From Oscillospiraceae bacterium (GTDB taxonomy: Bacteria; Bacillota; Clostridia; Oscillospirales; Ruminococcaceae): DNA of 13,639 bases. The notes beneath the pieces are model-generated. The model was given only the letters and a program-made list of their open reading frames with translations, had not been told where the DNA came from and searched no databases. Below are positions 10,687-13,639 of the stretch, one piece after another (positions within the stretch are counted from its first letter, which is position 1; every line of letters begins with the position of its first letter). Made by a program: the position numbers and the translations under genes. Location of the stretch: positions 1 to 13,639 of the forward strand of contig JAHHUA010000031.1 in assembly GCA_020024235.1 (NCBI GenBank), in the 5' to 3' direction.

Positions 10687-12945
10687 TTACTTAATAATTA
10701 TTTTATTATCCTCAAAAGCTATAGTAATTTTTTCAGGTGTAATTCCACCGTTTTCCACCAATTTCATACAAATTGCATCTTCACATTCTTTTCTCACTAT
10801 GCGGCGAATAGCTCTTGCACCTGTTTTGTCCCCAAAGGCCTTGTGTGCAATATAGCTGACAGCTTCATCACACCAAGTAAGTTCAGAACCTTTATCGCTA
10901 AGAGAAGTTTTAAATTCATTGAGGAGAATTTCAGTGATTTTCTTGTAATTATCTTCGTCCAAAGCACGGAATACCACAATTTCATCAACTCTGGCAAGAA
11001 ATTCAGGGCGTAAAAATTCTTTCAATGCACCCATAACTTTATCTTTATTTTGTTTTTCCGGCTGTTGGTCAAAACCAAGAACATTTTCTCTTATATTGCT
11101 GCCGGCATTTGATGTCATAATAATCACAGTATTTTCAAAGGAAACTACTCTGCCATGGGCATCTGTAATTCTGCCTTCATCCAAAATCTGCAAAAGAATA
11201 TTAAGTACATCGGGGTGAGCTTTTTCAATTTCATCAAAAAGCACTACAGAATAAGGACGGCGACGAATTTTCTCAGTGAGCTGACCTGCTTCATCATAAC
11301 CTACATATCCTGGAGGTGAACCTACAATTCTGGAAACCGAGTGTTTCTCCATAAATTCGGACATATCAAGTCTGATAAGAGGATCAGCGTCATCAAAAAG
11401 CTCTGAGGAAAGAACTTTTGCAAGTTCTGTTTTTCCAACACCTGTAGGACCTACAAAAATAAAAGATGCAGGGCGTTTTTTAGCACTTATGGACACTCTG
11501 GAACGCAGCACGGATTTTGCCACCAAATCAACAGCTTCATCCTGACCTATAACTTTTTCTTTAATTGTATCGCCGATTTTAGCTACTTTGGTAAGTTCAC
11601 TTGTTTTAATTTTTCCTGCGGGAATACCGGTCCAAAGTTCAATAACTCTTGCCAAATCATCAACTGTAACTTCTCTGCCCAAAGCCTCGGTTTCAACTTG
11701 TTTTAGTTCATTGGTTACCTGCATTTTTTCCCCTCTGAGGTTTGCAAGTTTTTCATAATCACTGTCGTTTATTCTTTCTCTTTCTTCTATTTCGTCAGTA
11801 AGAGTCTTTAATTTAGTATTAAGTTTATCAAATTCAGCCAATTCCTTATTTGCCAATGTGGAACATGAACAAGCTTCATCCAATAAATCTATTGCCTTAT
11901 CCGGCAAATATCTGTCAGTAATATATCTTTCACTCAAGATAACTGTTTGAGCCGCAATTTCATCACTTACTTTTACTCTGTGGTAATTTTCATAATATTT
12001 CTTAATGCCTTTAATAACCTTAATAGAATCGGCTATAGAGGGCTCATTTACCTTTACAGGCTGGAATCTTCTTTCCAAAGCTGCATCTTTTTCAATATTT
12101 TTTCTGTATTCAGTAAAAGTTGTAGCACCGATTACCTGAATTTCACCTCTGGAAAGAGCAGGTTTTAAAATATTGGCAGCATTCATGGAACCTTCGGAAT
12201 CTCCTGCACCAACAAGATTATGCACTTCATCTATAAAAAGAATTACATTTCCTTCTGCCTTAATATCCTCAATAAGACCTTTTACACGGCTTTCAAACTG
12301 ACCTCTGAACTGAGTACCTGCCACCATAGCTGTTAAATCCAGCATATAAAGGCGTTTTTCGGCAAGTCTAGGTGGTACATTTCCCTCAGCCAGCTTTTGA
12401 GCAATTCCCTCTGCAATGGCTGTTTTACCTACACCCGGTTCTCCAATTAAGCAAGGGTTATTTTTAGAGCGTCTGTTAAGTATTTGCATTACACGGTAAA
12501 TTTCTTCTTCTCTGCCCACAATGTTGTCAATTTCATTGTTTTCAGCTTTTAAAGTTAAATCTGTGCAATAACTGTCAAGATATTTTCTCTTTGGTTTTTT
12601 CTTGCCTTTTGCTTTATTTTTATTGTCAGTATCAGTCTCTTCAACAGTTTCCTTAGCAGGTACTATTGAATCTGCGCCAAACAAATTCTGCAAAAACGGG
12701 AAAGGCTGAGCACCGCCCATTTCAAAGCCGTTTTCATCTCCCATAATATCCAGCATTTGTTCACTCATAGTATCTATATCTTCATCGGTTATTCCCATTT
12801 TATCTATAAGTTCTTTAACCTGGGGAATTCCCAGTTCTTTGGCGCATTGAAGGCAAAGACCTTCATTTACGGTTTTACCGTTTTCAAGATGGCTCATAAA
12901 TATAACAGCCATTCTTTTTTTACACCTGGAACACATCATTTCCAT
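10687..12945 (-). CDS. clpE: ClpE-like AAA+ unfoldase with N-terminal zinc finger
   Basis: Hsp100/Clp ATPases unfold proteins and usually feed them to ClpP. The 752 residues contain an N-terminal zinc finger (C5, C8, C31, C34) instead of the double-repeat Clp N domain, which is the ClpE pattern. A linker rich in Met, acidic, then basic residues follows (45-122). The first AAA+ module has GEPGVGKT (168-175), FIDE (237-240) and arginine fingers R292/R293. A short middle domain with a UVR-like coil (DYEKLANLRGEKMQVTNEL, 396-414) comes next. The second AAA+ module has GPTGVGKT (499-506), LFDEIE (569-574) and sensor-2 GAR (709-711). The tripeptide LGF (623-625) sits where ClpP-binding loops are found, so ClpP partnering is likely. 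GGAGG is 9 bases before the ATG. No CtsR operator (GGTCAAA repeat) is visible upstream. Length exceeds the roughly 700 of Bacillus ClpE because of the linker. Confidence 0.92.
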   Translation of the reverse strand: MEMMCSRCKKRMAVIFMSHLENGKTVNEGLCLQCAKELGIPQVKELIDKMGITDEDIDTMSEQMLDIMGDENGFEMGGAQPFPFLQNLFGADSIVPAKETVEETDTDNKNKAKGKKKPKRKYLDSYCTDLTLKAENNEIDNIVGREEEIYRVMQILNRRSKNNPCLIGEPGVGKTAIAEGIAQKLAEGNVPPRLAEKRLYMLDLTAMVAGTQFRGQFESRVKGLIEDIKAEGNVILFIDEVHNLVGAGDSEGSMNAANILKPALSRGEIQVIGATTFTEYRKNIEKDAALERRFQPVKVNEPSIADSIKVIKGIKKYYENYHRVKVSDEIAAQTVILSERYITDRYLPDKAIDLLDEACSCSTLANKELAEFDKLNTKLKTLTDEIEERERINDSDYEKLANLRGEKMQVTNELKQVETEALGREVTVDDLARVIELWTGIPAGKIKTSELTKVAKIGDTIKEKVIGQDEAVDLVAKSVLRSRVSISAKKRPASFIFVGPTGVGKTELAKVLSSELFDDADPLIRLDMSEFMEKHSVSRIVGSPPGYVGYDEAGQLTEKIRRRPYSVVLFDEIEKAHPDVLNILLQILDEGRITDAHGRVVSFENTVIIMTSNAGSNIRENVLGFDQQPEKQNKDKVMGALKEFLRPEFLARVDEIVVFRALDEDNYKKITEILLNEFKTSLSDKGSELTWCDEAVSYIAHKAFGDKTGARAIRRIVRKECEDAICMKLVENGGITPEKITIAFEDNKIIIK

Positions 12946-13036
12946 AATCTATTTCCTCCATTTATATCAAAACATTTGTTTAATATACAAAACAATAGAT
13001 ATATTAACCCAATAGTATGAACTTGATATTAAAAAA

Positions 13037-13064
13037 ATTATACATTTTAATTATATTGTACCAA
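13037..13064 (-). promoter_or_regulatory. Candidate promoter of the ClpE-like gene
   Basis: On the minus strand TTGGTA (complement of 13059-13064, 4 of 6) is followed after 16 bases by a perfect TATAAT (complement of 13037-13042). It begins right after the pgsA stop and would leave a leader of about 85 bases. No terminator is visible between pgsA and this point, so co-transcription from pgsA is also possible. Confidence 0.45.
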
Positions 13065-13066
13065 TT

Positions 13067-13606
13067 CTAATGATTTTCTCCGTTTTTTAACTTAATAAAT
13101 ACAGGTATATAAAGTATGAAACATATAATTGTAAGAATAAGCAGAATAATAAGCAGTATTAAAGTAAAGCTATCACTCATATCACTACATATAACAAGCA
13201 TCAGCATTATAATATAAAACAAAACTGTATATACTTTTCCAAACCATCTGGAACCGTCCAGTTTAATTTTCTTCTTCATCAAAAACACAGATGCTGCCAT
13301 AATAACCACATCTTTAATCATCAAAAGGAAAAATAAAACCCACATATGAGGTTTTTTTATACAAAAACATATACAAACTGCAAAAAGTGTCAGTTTATCT
13401 GCCGCAGGATCTAAAACTTTTCCCACTTGTGTAATCATATTATATTTTCTTGCAATATATCCATCCAACATATCACTTATACCGGACGCAGCTAATATTG
13501 CTGCTGCTATAAGAAAATCAGTTACATTATCCGCTGTCAAAAATTTATATGAAAAAAAAGGTATCAATATAATTCTTATAATACTTATAATGTTTGGAAT
13601 ATTCAT
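13067..13606 (-). CDS. pgsA: CDP-diacylglycerol--glycerol-3-phosphate 3-phosphatidyltransferase
   Basis: PgsA makes phosphatidylglycerol phosphate from CDP-diacylglycerol and glycerol-3-phosphate at the membrane, the committed step to phosphatidylglycerol and cardiolipin. The 179-residue protein has the complete CDP-alcohol phosphotransferase motif D-x2-DG-x2-AR-x8-G-x3-D-x3-D: D45, D48, G49, A52, R53, G62, D66, D70. It starts NIPNIISIIRIILIPFF (2-18), typical of PgsA, and has several further hydrophobic helices (about 33-42, 72-85, 88-110, 124-142, 146-172). Length is standard. The start has GGAGG (complement of 13615-13619) 8 bases upstream. A related CDP-alcohol transferase (for example a cardiolipin synthase type) cannot be fully excluded, because the motif is shared and the acceptor is not visible. 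Its promoter lies beyond the window edge. Confidence 0.88.
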   Translation of the reverse strand: MNIPNIISIIRIILIPFFSYKFLTADNVTDFLIAAAILAASGISDMLDGYIARKYNMITQVGKVLDPAADKLTLFAVCICFCIKKPHMWVLFFLLMIKDVVIMAASVFLMKKKIKLDGSRWFGKVYTVLFYIIMLMLVICSDMSDSFTLILLIILLILTIICFILYIPVFIKLKNGENH

Positions 13607-13639
13607 TAATAAATCCTCCGAAAAATATGATTGATTCTT

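Noticed and set aside
12946..13066. CtsR or CIRCE operator upstream of the Clp gene
   Set aside because: No GGTCAAA direct repeat and no TTAGCACTC/GAGTGCTAA inverted repeat found by eye. The short TTTGT/ACAAA inverted repeat near 12974-12990 is too weak to call.

Overview
The window is AT-rich Gram-positive DNA, most likely from a member of class Clostridia. The evidence is strong AGGAGG-type ribosome binding sites before most genes, TATAAT-type promoters, short U-tailed terminators, the Clostridia-style ATP synthase gene order, and a ClpE-type ATPase with an N-terminal zinc finger. The genus cannot be fixed from the sequence. I see no tRNA, rRNA, CRISPR array, insertion sequence or phage gene.

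Layout, left to right. (1) 1-1239: an independently transcribed gene for a lysine-rich single-span membrane protein of unknown function, with its own promoter, a low-complexity K/D/E linker and a strong terminator. (2) 1261-2151: a CitG-type triphosphoribosyl-dephospho-CoA synthase with an extended -10 promoter and no citrate lyase genes nearby. (3) 2211-9396: a complete F1Fo ATP synthase operon, atpZ-atpI-atpB-atpE-atpF-atpH-atpA-atpG-atpD-atpC, from a recognisable promoter to a good terminator. (4) 9381-10174: a class I SAM-dependent methyltransferase. (5) On the minus strand from 13606 back to 10234: a CDP-alcohol phosphatidyltransferase (PgsA type), a ClpE-like AAA+ unfoldase, and a small membrane-anchored hypothetical protein. 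The methyltransferase and the hypothetical gene converge around 10175-10233.

How the genes work together: the atp genes encode one machine. Subunits a, b and c form the membrane ion motor, and alpha3 beta3 gamma delta epsilon form the catalytic head. AtpI and AtpZ are assembly or ion-related accessory proteins. The c subunit carries the full set of residues that ligate Na+ in the Ilyobacter tartaricus enzyme, so this ATP synthase is predicted to run on sodium rather than protons. This is the most informative biological point in the window. Small intercistronic hairpins lie on both sides of atpE and before atpD, whose products are needed in several copies per complex.

The remaining genes (lipid head-group synthesis, protein quality control, a methyltransferase, two unknowns) are unrelated neighbours. 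I find no convincing new multi-gene system. The best leads are the sodium signature, the uncharacterised membrane protein at 106-1182, the doubled atpF start, the orphan citG, and a ribosome binding site at 10197-10204 with no ordinary start codon after it.
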